This document shows positions 1 to 5,173 of a DNA stretch of 5,226 nt, piece after piece. The position numbers and the translations under genes were made by a program. The stretch is taken from positions 1-5,226 of the forward strand of contig SMVT01000019.1 in the NCBI GenBank assembly GCA_004357365.1, in the 5' to 3' direction. The notes beneath the pieces are model-generated. The model worked only from the letters and a program-made list of their open reading frames with translations, was not told the origin of the DNA and ran no database searches. This stretch comes from Nitrospina sp. (GTDB lineage: Bacteria > Nitrospinota > Nitrospinia > Nitrospinales > Nitrospinaceae). Position 1 is the first letter of the stretch, and the number at the start of each line of letters is the position of its first letter.

Positions 1-20
1 CTGAGAGCCGATCTCGAAAG

Positions 21-109
21 CCAGCCATCCACCCCGCCTCCCCACCCAGCCACCGATTATCCCCCGGTGCAAGATCGGTGGCTGGGTGGTGGGGCGGGGA
101 TGGCGTGGC
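21..109. repeat. Long imperfect GC-rich inverted repeat with a G-rich arm
   Basis: The two arms are roughly 21-57 and 74-109. The inner 16 bp are perfectly complementary (42-57 with 74-89), around a 16-nt loop. Outside that, pairing continues with a few mismatches and a 3-nt bulge, so most of the 89 bp could fold into one hairpin. The right arm is a series of G runs (GGG at 84-86, GGGG at 91-94 and 96-99, plus several GG), giving some G-quadruplex potential on the plus strand. No T-tract follows on either side, so it is not a classical rho-independent terminator. It could be an intergenic repeat such as a REP or MITE-like unit, or the end of a gene region lying left of the window. Its function is unknown. 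Confidence 0.7.
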
Positions 110-480
110 AGAATTATACTGTGGAGACCGTTGCCAGCGTGACGGATTCCAGCTTGGCGTGGCAGGTTTTCATCGGGTTCGAAAAGATGAATTCTTCCGA
201 CTATCTATTAGCTTCGTTTCCTTCGCCATTTCTGCAGTACCGGTTTCTTCATATCATGGAGGGAGATTTCGGTGCGTTCCAATCGGATGCCTCCATGCAC
301 ATCATCGAATTCGGTTTCCGTTTTTACGGAGGAACTTGAGTAAGAATCCTCTGGCAGAAAACATAAACAAAAAAAAGGTGACTTTTTACTCGTTTTGAGT
401 GAAAGGTCTCATTAAAAAGGGAATCTTCCAGCAATGGCAGTGCAACTCCTTGAATTAAATAACCTTGGTGGTACACAAAT
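110..480. other. Intergenic stretch with no supported gene
   Basis: No reading frame here has both a convincing ribosome binding site and protein-like composition. Two overlapping plus-strand frames start inside the G-rich repeat arm and run to about 339 and 398, but neither resembles a known family. Small structures seen are a TCCGT-TTTT-ACGGA hairpin near 317-330 and an AT-rich hairpin at 372-387 (AAAAAG, GTGA loop, CTTTTT). The loop is of the GNRA type, but the stem is weak. The section after about 360 becomes AT-rich, as expected approaching the promoter of the gene at 559. Confidence 0.5.
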
Positions 481-500
481 ACATAAATTTCCATTACAAT
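472..500 (+). promoter_or_regulatory. Candidate sigma70-type promoter for the membrane TPR gene
   Basis: The proposed -10 box is TACAAT at 495-500, five of six matches to TATAAT. The proposed -35 is TACACA at 472-477, four of six matches to TTGACA. The spacer is the ideal 17 nt. Transcription would begin near 507, about 50 nt before the start codon. The -10 lies inside the palindrome TTACA-A-TGTAA (494-504), so a protein bound there could block polymerase. This is an inference from consensus matching only. Confidence 0.4.
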
Positions 501-524
501 GTAAAGGGTTACATTAAGTGTAAT
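493..524. promoter_or_regulatory. Operator-like cluster of TTACA/TGTAA half-sites
   Basis: Four half-sites alternate in orientation within 32 bp: TTACA 494-498, TGTAA 500-504, TTACA 509-513 and TGTAA 519-523. The first pair makes a perfect palindrome with a one-base centre. The inner pair makes a 6-bp stem (ATGTAA/TTACAT) around AGGG, and the outer ATTACA/TGTAAT are also complementary. The cluster overlaps the proposed -10 and start site of the gene at 559. It could be a binding site for a dimeric regulator, or a leader hairpin in the RNA. The regulator is not identifiable from this sequence. Confidence 0.45.
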
Positions 525-558
525 CCTGCCTTGATTCGGAACTTTTTGGGAGTGAAGG

Positions 559-1992
559 ATGAGAAGTAGTGGTGTTTGGGTTTATGTAATTGGAATCTTC
601 ATGTTTGTCTGGGGATTCTGTCAACTGGCGTATGCCTTTATGGATATCCGTCTCCCCATCAACATCCCCTTCACCGAATGGGGAGTCGTAATCGGCGCGG
701 ATGACCTGTTCTATAATATGCAATTGGGTCTGGCATTCGGTTCCATGTTGTCCGGGTTTGGCATGCTGATTTTCAGGGCCTGGTCCCGAGTTCTGGCCAT
801 CTGGCTGGTCTGGACGTTTGCGGGATTTTTCTTCTATATCTTTCTGTTGATCGGCCCAATGGAATTTGAAGAGTTTTTTGTCCGGCAATTTGCCCTGTTT
901 TTCGCGATCGCCCTCATCCTCCTCTGGTTTTTCAATCAGGAAGGAACCCGGGAGGTCCTGAACTCGGACCCGGTCAAGAAACAAAAGCGGTTGATTCCAT
1001 TTATCTCCATGCTCCTGTTTGTTTCGAGTGCTTATCTTTTTATAAATTTACCCAGCCAACTGCCCCTCATTTTTACCGAGGCCCGGTTTCCGGAAATTCA
1101 GCAGGTGAATTATCTGTCCAAAAGCAGACAGTTCTATAAAACCCGGTATGAGCGCACGGTGTTCCCTTTGGCCTTTACCCTGGCCGTTCCCAAAGGCACC
1201 ACGCTGGTCTCGTTGAACCAAACTTCCGGTTTCAAAGATCAGGGGCCATGCGAAGTTCAACTGGATACTCCCGGCCAGGCCCAGAGCATTTTTTTGACAC
1301 GTCAAACGTCGGTGCAACAGGAGTGGAGTTCTCCCAAGACCCAGAAATTTCTCGAACGCATTCATCCTTTGAACCCCTATGCTTATGCGAGAAAGATTTT
1401 TTCCGACCGGAGGAGCATCATCCATTGGCGGTTGCGTAACAAGATCGGGGTGTGGGGCGGAGATGAGATTCACGAAATAAATATGCAGGGTATGAAGGGT
1501 TTTGTGGTGAAGGTCGAAAAACAGGGTGAAGTTTTTGGTAAACCCATCCGATGGTATTTTGATTTTAATCTTTACCTTCAGGATGTTTCGGCCGGTGGCG
1601 GACAATTGTTCGGGTTCAAGGGCGGCCAGACGATTCCCCTGAATATCCTCGGTTCCCTGGAGCCGCGATGGGATACATCCAAAACGGCCGCCGATTATTA
1701 TCAGGACGGCCTGAAACTGAGAAAGAAAAAAAGATATGAGAAAGCCAAGATGGCTTTCGCCGCCTCCCTGTGCCTCGATGCCCAAAATCCGGAGGCCCAC
1801 TATGCCATGGCAGAGGCGTTTTACAAAGTCCGGAGCTATGAACAGGCGGACCGGCATTTGGTTAAGGCCCTGGAAGTGAAGGGGGATTTCCCGGATGACT
1901 GGAAAATGTTTGAAAAAATACAGAAACTGTTTGAAAAAACCCGCAAGAAACTGGGCAAGCCCGCCACATTGGAATCGAGTGAAAAGACTTAA
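559..1992 (+). CDS. Uncharacterised membrane protein with C-terminal TPR repeats
   Basis: This 477-residue protein is not one I recognise as a named family. The N-terminal third has about five hydrophobic helices, at residues 7-27, 52-73, 77-99, 108-125 and 145-164, joined by short loops. After the last helix comes a non-membrane domain (about 170-370) with alternating hydrophobic strands and few cysteines (Cys231). Residues 377-444 form two tandem TPR-like repeats (AADYYQDGLKLRKKKRYEKAKMAF... and PEAHYAMAEAFYKVRSYEQA...), followed by a Lys-rich tail. The start is the ATG preceded by GGGAG (548-552) with a 6-nt spacer. The gene stands alone with its own promoter candidate and a strong downstream terminator. 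The TPRs suggest a protein-binding role at the inner membrane, but this is inferred and no enzymatic motif was seen. A long open frame on the opposite strand (1048-1857) is a shadow. Confidence 0.9.
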   Translation: MRSSGVWVYVIGIFMFVWGFCQLAYAFMDIRLPINIPFTEWGVVIGADDLFYNMQLGLAFGSMLSGFGMLIFRAWSRVLAIWLVWTFAGFFFYIFLLIGPMEFEEFFVRQFALFFAIALILLWFFNQEGTREVLNSDPVKKQKRLIPFISMLLFVSSAYLFINLPSQLPLIFTEARFPEIQQVNYLSKSRQFYKTRYERTVFPLAFTLAVPKGTTLVSLNQTSGFKDQGPCEVQLDTPGQAQSIFLTRQTSVQQEWSSPKTQKFLERIHPLNPYAYARKIFSDRRSIIHWRLRNKIGVWGGDEIHEINMQGMKGFVVKVEKQGEVFGKPIRWYFDFNLYLQDVSAGGGQLFGFKGGQTIPLNILGSLEPRWDTSKTAADYYQDGLKLRKKKRYEKAKMAFAASLCLDAQNPEAHYAMAEAFYKVRSYEQADRHLVKALEVKGDFPDDWKMFEKIQKLFEKTRKKLGKPATLESSEKT

Positions 1993-2046
1993 AATCCGTC
2001 TTCGGCTTTAAGGGAAGAGCAATCCCGCCCACAGCGGAAAAACGCA

Positions 2047-2085
2047 AACAGGGTCTGCGGAGATGACCGCAGACCCTTGTTTTTT
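2047..2085 (+). terminator. Strong rho-independent terminator after the membrane TPR gene
   Basis: A perfect 10-bp GC-rich stem (2051-2060 with 2067-2076) closes on a 6-nt loop, AGATGA. It is extended by A/T pairs with one bulge and followed by the T-rich tract TTGTTTTTT, ending at 2085. It lies about 55 bp past the stop codon at 1992. On the minus strand the hairpin is followed by TGTTTGCGTTTTT, so it may also stop transcription of the convergent gene 2153-2551. Confidence 0.88.
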
Positions 2086-2152
2086 CCCATCAGGCCGGTT
2101 GAGCTTTCATCCGTTATGCCGTGATGGCCCGTCCCCCGGACTGACATTCATT

Positions 2153-2551
2153 TCATCGGCGCCAATGATGTCCCTGCTGGCCGCCCCGCAGGTACCCCTG
2201 GTGTTTGCCGTGACCGTCATAGCGGTGACCCCGCTGGTAGCGGTTATGATGGCCTTTGCCGGGATGGTGTTGGCTGTGGTGTCCCCAATGCTGGTGGTGG
2301 CGTGGGTGGTGATGTCCGCGGTAACCTCCCCACCCCAGATAAGGACGAGCCGGGTAGGGCCTCGTATAATAATTCGAATAGGGCTCATGGTTCCTAAACC
2401 AGAAAGTCGACAGACCCTCCGGGCGATCGGATATTGAAAATCCAAAGCCACTACCACCGAGATCCACCCGAAGGCCGGAATGCGCCCAGGCATTGTTGCT
2501 GAGGGTGATAACCCATAATGCGCCGATGAGTGCCAGCGTGATCTTTTTCAT
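2153..2551 (-). CDS. Small exported histidine/glycine-rich protein
   Basis: This 132-residue protein begins with a clear Sec signal peptide: MKK, a hydrophobic core to about residue 18, then the signal-peptidase-like site AWA|HS after residue 23. The mature part starts with a Gly/aromatic section (24-79, including PYPARPYLGWGGY). It ends in a tail (80-132) in which 17 of 53 residues are His, mixed with Gly, Arg and Gln. There is no cysteine. His-rich exported proteins often bind Ni, Zn or Cu, so a periplasmic metal buffer is a reasonable inference, but no catalytic motif or named family was recognised. The start is supported by AAGGAGAA six bases upstream. A promoter candidate lies at 2624-2652. 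The low-complexity composition opens long shadow frames on both strands here; the signal peptide and ribosome binding site decide for this one. Confidence 0.82.
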   Translation of the reverse strand: MKKITLALIGALWVITLSNNAWAHSGLRVDLGGSGFGFSISDRPEGLSTFWFRNHEPYSNYYTRPYPARPYLGWGGYRGHHHPRHHQHWGHHSQHHPGKGHHNRYQRGHRYDGHGKHQGYLRGGQQGHHWRR

Positions 2552-2573
2552 GACCGGTTCTCCTTGTTAGGTT

Positions 2574-2586
2574 TGCAATCATTGCA
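2574..2586. promoter_or_regulatory. 13-bp perfect palindrome in the His-rich gene leader
   Basis: TGCAAT-C-ATTGCA is a perfect inverted repeat with a one-base centre, 23 bp upstream of the His-rich gene's start codon. A wider TTTGC...GCAAA pair (2572-2576, 2590-2594) surrounds it. It lies downstream of the proposed start site, where a bound repressor could act as a roadblock. The role is inferred. Confidence 0.35.
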
Positions 2587-2623
2587 TCCGCAAATATCGA
2601 ACCTTTGTCGAACTGATATTACC

Positions 2624-2652
2624 AATATAGTTACATCAAAATTTATAATCAA
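2624..2652 (-). promoter_or_regulatory. Candidate promoter for the His-rich exported protein
   Basis: Read on the minus strand, TTGATT (2652-2647, four of six to TTGACA) is followed after exactly 17 nt by TATATT (2629-2624, five of six to TATAAT). Transcription would start near 2617, giving a leader of about 65 nt. The surrounding DNA is very AT-rich, so chance matches are more likely than usual. Confidence 0.4.
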
Positions 2653-2678
2653 ATTTATTTTCAAAAATGTATATTAAT

Positions 2679-2699
2679 TTCCTTTAATCCTTAAAGGAA
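2679..2699. promoter_or_regulatory. 21-bp palindrome in the divergent control region
   Basis: TTCCTTTAA and TTAAAGGAA (2679-2687 and 2691-2699) are perfect 9-bp inverted repeats around TCC. Partial symmetry continues outward. The element overlaps the -35 region of the promoter candidate for the winged-helix gene and sits about 30 bp behind the divergent one. This is the usual position of an autoregulatory operator for a MarR-like protein. No binding evidence is available. Confidence 0.5.
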
Positions 2700-2711
2700 T
2701 TTATTTATAAT
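2683..2711 (+). promoter_or_regulatory. Candidate promoter for the winged-helix gene
   Basis: A perfect TATAAT occurs at 2706-2711. Seventeen bases upstream is TTTAAT (2683-2688), three of six to TTGACA, so the -35 is weak and activation or repression at the overlapping palindrome is plausible. The predicted leader to the start codon at 2838 is about 120 nt. Confidence 0.4.
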
Positions 2712-2792
2712 GGTTTATAAGGTGGGTTTTAACGGGTTTTGCCGTGGGAATTCCATTTCCCTGAATTTAGGGGTAAAAATGAATTAAATTTT

Positions 2793-2828
2793 GAACCTAA
2801 ACAGCGGTTTCTTGCAGGTTCTTAGAGG
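2793..2828 (+). promoter_or_regulatory. Leader hairpin next to the winged-helix ribosome binding site
   Basis: GAACCT (2793-2798) pairs with AGGTTC (2816-2821). Inside it, AAAC (2799-2802) pairs with GTTT (2807-2810) around AGCG, leaving a 5-nt bulge. The hairpin ends two bases before the Shine-Dalgarno AGAGG (2824-2828). It could modulate translation, but it is short and may be chance. Confidence 0.25.
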
Positions 2829-2837
2829 CAGGTGAGC

Positions 2838-3248
2838 ATGGATCTTCAATACAACGAAACCCAGCGCAGGGAATACCTGAACATGACCGACCGCATCGGT
2901 GTCCGGTGGCTGGAGGTGTTTCAGGGAGACATCACATTTTATCAGGCCGCCTATTGGGATTTATTCACCCGGTTGTGGAAGGCCGGTGGCCCGGTCCGTA
3001 AAACCGACGCACTTAAATTCATGGTGGGAATCAAAAGCGCGCAAACCGCGGGCAAGTATATCGAGACGGCCCTTCAAAAGGGATCGATTCTTGAAGAGGA
3101 TAATCCTCAGGACGCCCGCTCCCGCCTTCTCAGGTTATCGCCGCAAATGCAGGAGCGACTGGATTTGTTTTTCGACCAGGCCGTCGACCATTTAAAGAAT
3201 TCCAACAGCATTATCGAATCCAGCCAAACCCCTTCCGTGGAAATTTAG
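2838..3248 (+). CDS. MarR-like winged-helix DNA-binding protein
   Basis: This 136-residue protein has the shape of a MarR-type transcription regulator. Helices at about 10-50 are followed by a helix-turn-helix (PVRKTDALKFMVGIKSAQTAG...), with the recognition helix near 66-81. A beta wing follows at about 82-100, carrying the MarR-like signature DARSRLLRLSPQ, and then a long C-terminal helix (102-121) of the kind used for dimerisation. No cysteine or obvious ligand site is seen. The ATG at 2838 is preferred because AGAGG (2824-2828) lies 9 nt upstream. An in-frame GTG at 2832 would add two residues but leaves only 3 nt to that site. The gene diverges from the His-rich exported gene across an AT-rich region with a 21-bp palindrome, so it may control itself and that gene. 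Confidence is good for the fold and low for the target. Confidence 0.82.
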   Translation: MDLQYNETQRREYLNMTDRIGVRWLEVFQGDITFYQAAYWDLFTRLWKAGGPVRKTDALKFMVGIKSAQTAGKYIETALQKGSILEEDNPQDARSRLLRLSPQMQERLDLFFDQAVDHLKNSNSIIESSQTPSVEI

Positions 3249-3304
3249 TTCTGTTGAATTACTGCTTGGTCCTGAACTTTTTTTATGGAATGCAGGGGTT
3301 GAAT

Positions 3305-3323
3305 GCGGTTAGCGCTTAACCGC
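3305..3323. repeat. Perfect 7-bp hairpin at the stop codon of the receiver gene
   Basis: GCGGTTA (3305-3311) and TAACCGC (3317-3323) flank GCGCT. The stop codon of the receiver gene (TAA on the minus strand, 3309-3311) lies inside the stem. The element sits between two convergent genes, where a shared terminator is expected. No T-tract follows on either strand, so it would be an atypical terminator or a transcript-end stabiliser. Confidence 0.4.
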
Positions 3324-3710
3324 ACTGTCGAGAATGCGGTCGACGGTTTCCAGGAATTCCGGCACGTCGATGGGTTTGGTGATGTAGTACTTGAATCCTT
3401 CCTTCAATCCTTCCTCGATCTGCAATTGCGTGGCCAAGCTGGAAAGAGCCACTACAGGAATGTTGGCGGTTTCTTTAAATGCTTGCATCTGCTTCAAGGC
3501 ATCCAATCCACTGCCGTCGGGAAGGTGGACATCCATCAGCACCAGGTCCGGTTGGTGTTTTTTAGCCTGTTGAACTCCCTCTGCTACCGTTTCGGCGCTG
3601 ATGACCTTGATACTCGGGCGGCTGGTCAGGATATACCGGACCAGCTCCTGAATTTCGGGGCTGTCTTCGACGTGAAGCAGGGTATATTGGGTTTTTTCGG
3701 TTGAATTCAT
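3309..3710 (-). CDS. Stand-alone response-regulator receiver domain (CheY-like)
   Basis: This 133-residue protein is a single receiver (REC) domain with no output domain, so it acts by binding a partner or passing phosphate in a two-component relay. The key positions are all present: the acidic pair Glu15-Asp16 (LLHVEDS), the phosphoacceptor Asp60 (DLVLMDVHLPDGSG), the conserved Ser90 (VVALSS), the switch aromatic Tyr109 and the invariant Lys112-Pro113 (YYITKPID). The length equals one complete domain. The ATG at 3710 has an excellent GAGGAG (3722-3717) six bases upstream. No histidine kinase is encoded nearby, so its partner lies elsewhere. The long plus-strand frame over the same region is a shadow. 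Confidence 0.94.
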   Translation of the reverse strand: MNSTEKTQYTLLHVEDSPEIQELVRYILTSRPSIKVISAETVAEGVQQAKKHQPDLVLMDVHLPDGSGLDALKQMQAFKETANIPVVALSSLATQLQIEEGLKEGFKYYITKPIDVPEFLETVDRILDSAVKR

Positions 3711-3736
3711 TACAATCTCCTCACCTCAGAGTAAGG

Positions 3737-3775
3737 CTTTTGCAAAAGAATGCAACCGCAGAACCGTCTGAACCG
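3737..3775. promoter_or_regulatory. Palindrome and triple AACCG repeat upstream of the receiver gene
   Basis: CTTTTGCAAAAG (3737-3748) is a perfect 12-bp palindrome, 15 bp from the receiver gene's ribosome binding site. Just beyond it, AACCG occurs three times at 3754-3758, 3762-3766 and 3771-3775, with spacing of 8 and 9 bp. Together they look like regulator-binding sites, but no clear -35/-10 pair was found with them. Confidence 0.3.
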
Positions 3776-3827
3776 GTATCTTTTAAATATTTATAAATAA
3801 AGGGATTACCCTATTTTTGAGGGGCCG

Positions 3828-4250
3828 TTACTTTTGATTGCGCTTCAGTCCCGCGATCATCTGCTCTCTTTCGAGCCGCAATTTTTCCTTAAACCCCTCC
3901 ACCCCGCCGTGCTTTTTGTCGTAATGCCTGCGGATTTTATCGACCGGGACCGCTTTGTCGGCGTGTTCCCCGGTAAGGCATATACCCTGTTTATCGCACG
4001 CCCAGATGGGGTAATCCTTCTCCACCTGGTCGCGCAAATCCTCCGGCAGGTTGAAGTTGTGCGGCAGGTTGGTGTAATTGGCATCGACCCGCTCCTCAAT
4101 GCGGTCCAATTCCTTCACCAGGTCCTCGATGTTCTCGCCGTCCCAGTCGCCGACATGGTCGTCGCCGTCGGCCGCCATGATGCGGTTTTTGATCGCCGGA
4201 TCGATCTCCACCTTGTCCAGCGAAAACCGCCGCCCTATTTCCTCAGCCAT
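3828..4250 (-). CDS. Hypothetical 140-residue protein with a possible Cys2His2 site
   Basis: I do not recognise this family. The protein is soluble, highly charged and has no signal peptide or membrane helix. Residues 39-60 (ENIEDLVKELDRIEERVDANY) look like an amphipathic helix. Residues 85-114 carry Cys85, Cys91, His109 and His114 (WACDKQGIC...IRRHYDKKHGG), spaced C-x5-C-x17-H-x4-H. This resembles a zinc-finger-like arrangement, though not the classical spacing. The C-terminus (118-140) is a basic and acidic helix. The start ATG at 4250 follows GGAG (4261-4258) with a 7-nt spacer. A TTGACA promoter candidate lies upstream at 4294-4323. The protein-like composition, good ribosome binding site and clean boundaries support a real gene; its function is unknown. 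Confidence 0.8.
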   Translation of the reverse strand: MAEEIGRRFSLDKVEIDPAIKNRIMAADGDDHVGDWDGENIEDLVKELDRIEERVDANYTNLPHNFNLPEDLRDQVEKDYPIWACDKQGICLTGEHADKAVPVDKIRRHYDKKHGGVEGFKEKLRLEREQMIAGLKRNQK

Positions 4251-4293
4251 AAGGGTTCTCCATTGGAAAAATTTTGGTAATAATGATGCCGTT

Positions 4294-4323
4294 ACCTTAC
4301 CGTCCTGGGACAGCCCCTGTCAA
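4294..4323 (-). promoter_or_regulatory. Candidate promoter for the 140-residue hypothetical protein
   Basis: On the minus strand a perfect TTGACA (4323-4318) is followed after 18 nt by TAAGGT (4299-4294), a weak three-of-six -10. The -35 overlaps GACAG-CCC-CTGTC (4309-4321 on the plus strand), a 5-bp inverted repeat. Transcription would start near 4287, about 37 nt before the start codon. Confidence 0.38.
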
Positions 4324-4377
4324 TCGGATAAGTGGTCGTTGAGGATGGATTAATTGGGTTCATGCCTTTAACAGGAA

Positions 4378-5032
4378 TTAAGGTGAAGCTTTGGCACCGG
4401 TTGAGAAATACACCCAGCCTCCATACCGTTCCTCGAACGCGGTTTCCTGAAAATAACGCTCGACCGATTCCCACGGGCGATTGTCAAAAAATTCAATACC
4501 CAGCGCCAGCGGTTTTTTGATCTTGAATAATAGTTTGAACAGCCACGGCGGCCAGGCGTCCGGTTGTTTGGCGTCGAGGATGACCAGACGGCCGTCGGGG
4601 GCTAAAGCCCTTTGCGGCGTTCTGGATGATGCGGCCGTATTCCGAAATGTAGCCCATCACGCCGGTGGAAATCACCGCATCGATTTCCTGCGGGAAATCA
4701 TACGAGGCAATCTCCAACTGGACCCGCTCGACGTTGTTCCAGCCGGCACGTTCGCATCTTTCCCGGGCGCAGGTCAGCATGCCGGGGGTCATGTCCACTC
4801 CGGTCAAGTGGCCCTCCGGACCGATTCGTTCCATAATATGAGGAAAGCTCAACCCGGTACCGCATCCCAGGTCGACCACCCGGTCGCCTTGTTTCAAATT
4901 CAGCAATTCCACCGCGTGCCGCCGGTAATCCCCGATGCGCAGGCCCACCAGATGGTAGCACCTCATATGCCAGTCGTACCGCCGCGATATTTTCTGGTAG
5001 GTGGATTGAATTTCGTTTTTGGAATCGGTCAT
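4378..5032 (-). pseudogene. Class I SAM-dependent methyltransferase, frameshifted
   Basis: The uninterrupted frame (4493-5032, 179 codons) starts as a UbiE-like class I methyltransferase. The SAM-binding motif I is VVDLGCGTG (residues 52-60), the ribose-binding acid is Asp80 in GVDMT, and DAVISTGVM (118-126) fits motif IV. After about residue 141 the sequence turns into Arg/Pro/Thr-rich nonsense. Skipping one base restores the family-like end: ALAPDGRLVILDAKQ, then ...NRPWESVERYF... and YGGWVYFSTGAKASP, with TAA at 4378-4380. The rebuilt protein is 217 residues, a normal length. The extra base lies in 4597-4610, most likely in the five-G run at 4597-4601. The ATG at 5032 has an in-frame TAA three codons upstream and no visible Shine-Dalgarno site. 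The substrate is unknown. This could be a real lesion or a sequencing error. If annotated as intact, only 4493-5032 would be called. Confidence 0.82.
4597..4610 (-). other. Probable +1-base insertion site in the methyltransferase
   Basis: Upstream of this stretch (in gene direction) the coding frame reads NAA; downstream the family-like reading is one base ahead. Removing one G of 4597-4601 gives AAKGFSPDGRLVIL. Removing one base of the 4608-4610 run gives AAKALAPDGRLVIL. Both are plausible methyltransferase sequence, so the exact site cannot be fixed. Homopolymer runs are common places for both true indels and read errors. Confidence 0.75.
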
Positions 5033-5130
5033 GGAAACTTAATTGGAGCGGAATGCACGGGTGACAAAAAAGCCACTGGAAATTCGGTGGAATACTTAAA
5101 TTCCCTGTTGTTTTATCACAAGTCCATATA

Positions 5131-5165
5131 AAGCAAAAGGGCCTACGGCATACCCGTAAGCCCTT
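5131..5165 (-). terminator. Rho-independent terminator of tRNA-Pro
   Basis: On the minus strand AAGGGCTTACGG (5165-5154) pairs with CCGTAGGCCCTT (5148-5137) around a 5-nt loop, followed by TTGCTTTATA. One position (5143 with 5159) is a C/A mismatch in plus-strand RNA but a G-U pair in minus-strand RNA. This supports transcription from the tRNA side. It lies 8 bp after the tRNA's CCA end. Confidence 0.8.
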
Positions 5166-5173
5166 ATTAAAAC

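Noticed and set aside
235..370. A minus-strand frame ending in a basic, protein-like stretch (LERTEISLHDMKKPVLQKWRRKR)
   Set aside because: It has no plausible start codon with a ribosome binding site, and only about 50 codons are open. It could be a gene remnant but cannot be supported.
67..398. Two overlapping plus-strand frames of 90 and 106 residues
   Set aside because: They begin inside the G-rich repeat arm without a ribosome binding site, show no family-like motif, and overlap each other in different frames.
1048..1857. 269-codon open frame opposite the membrane TPR gene
   Set aside because: It lies wholly within a convincing plus-strand gene with helices, TPRs and a ribosome binding site; the antisense product has no recognisable domain.
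2063..2493. Alternative long frames on both strands over the His-rich gene
   Set aside because: They arise from the biased composition of the His/Gly repeat region; only the 2153-2551 frame has a signal peptide and an AAGGAG site.
3249..3300. Seven-T run after the winged-helix gene as a terminator
   Set aside because: No GC-rich stem precedes the T run near 3279-3285.
3834..4353. Plus-strand frames opposite the 140-residue protein
   Set aside because: They are shadows of the minus-strand gene, which has a clear ribosome binding site and protein-like composition.
4597..4616. Programmed -1 ribosomal frameshift at A AAG GGC
   Set aside because: The heptamer fits the pattern, but a -1 shift reaches a TAG after one codon; the conserved downstream frame needs a +1 shift.
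4481..5131. 216-codon plus-strand frame opposite the methyltransferase
   Set aside because: The opposite strand encodes recognisable SAM-binding motifs; this frame has no family signal and no good start site.
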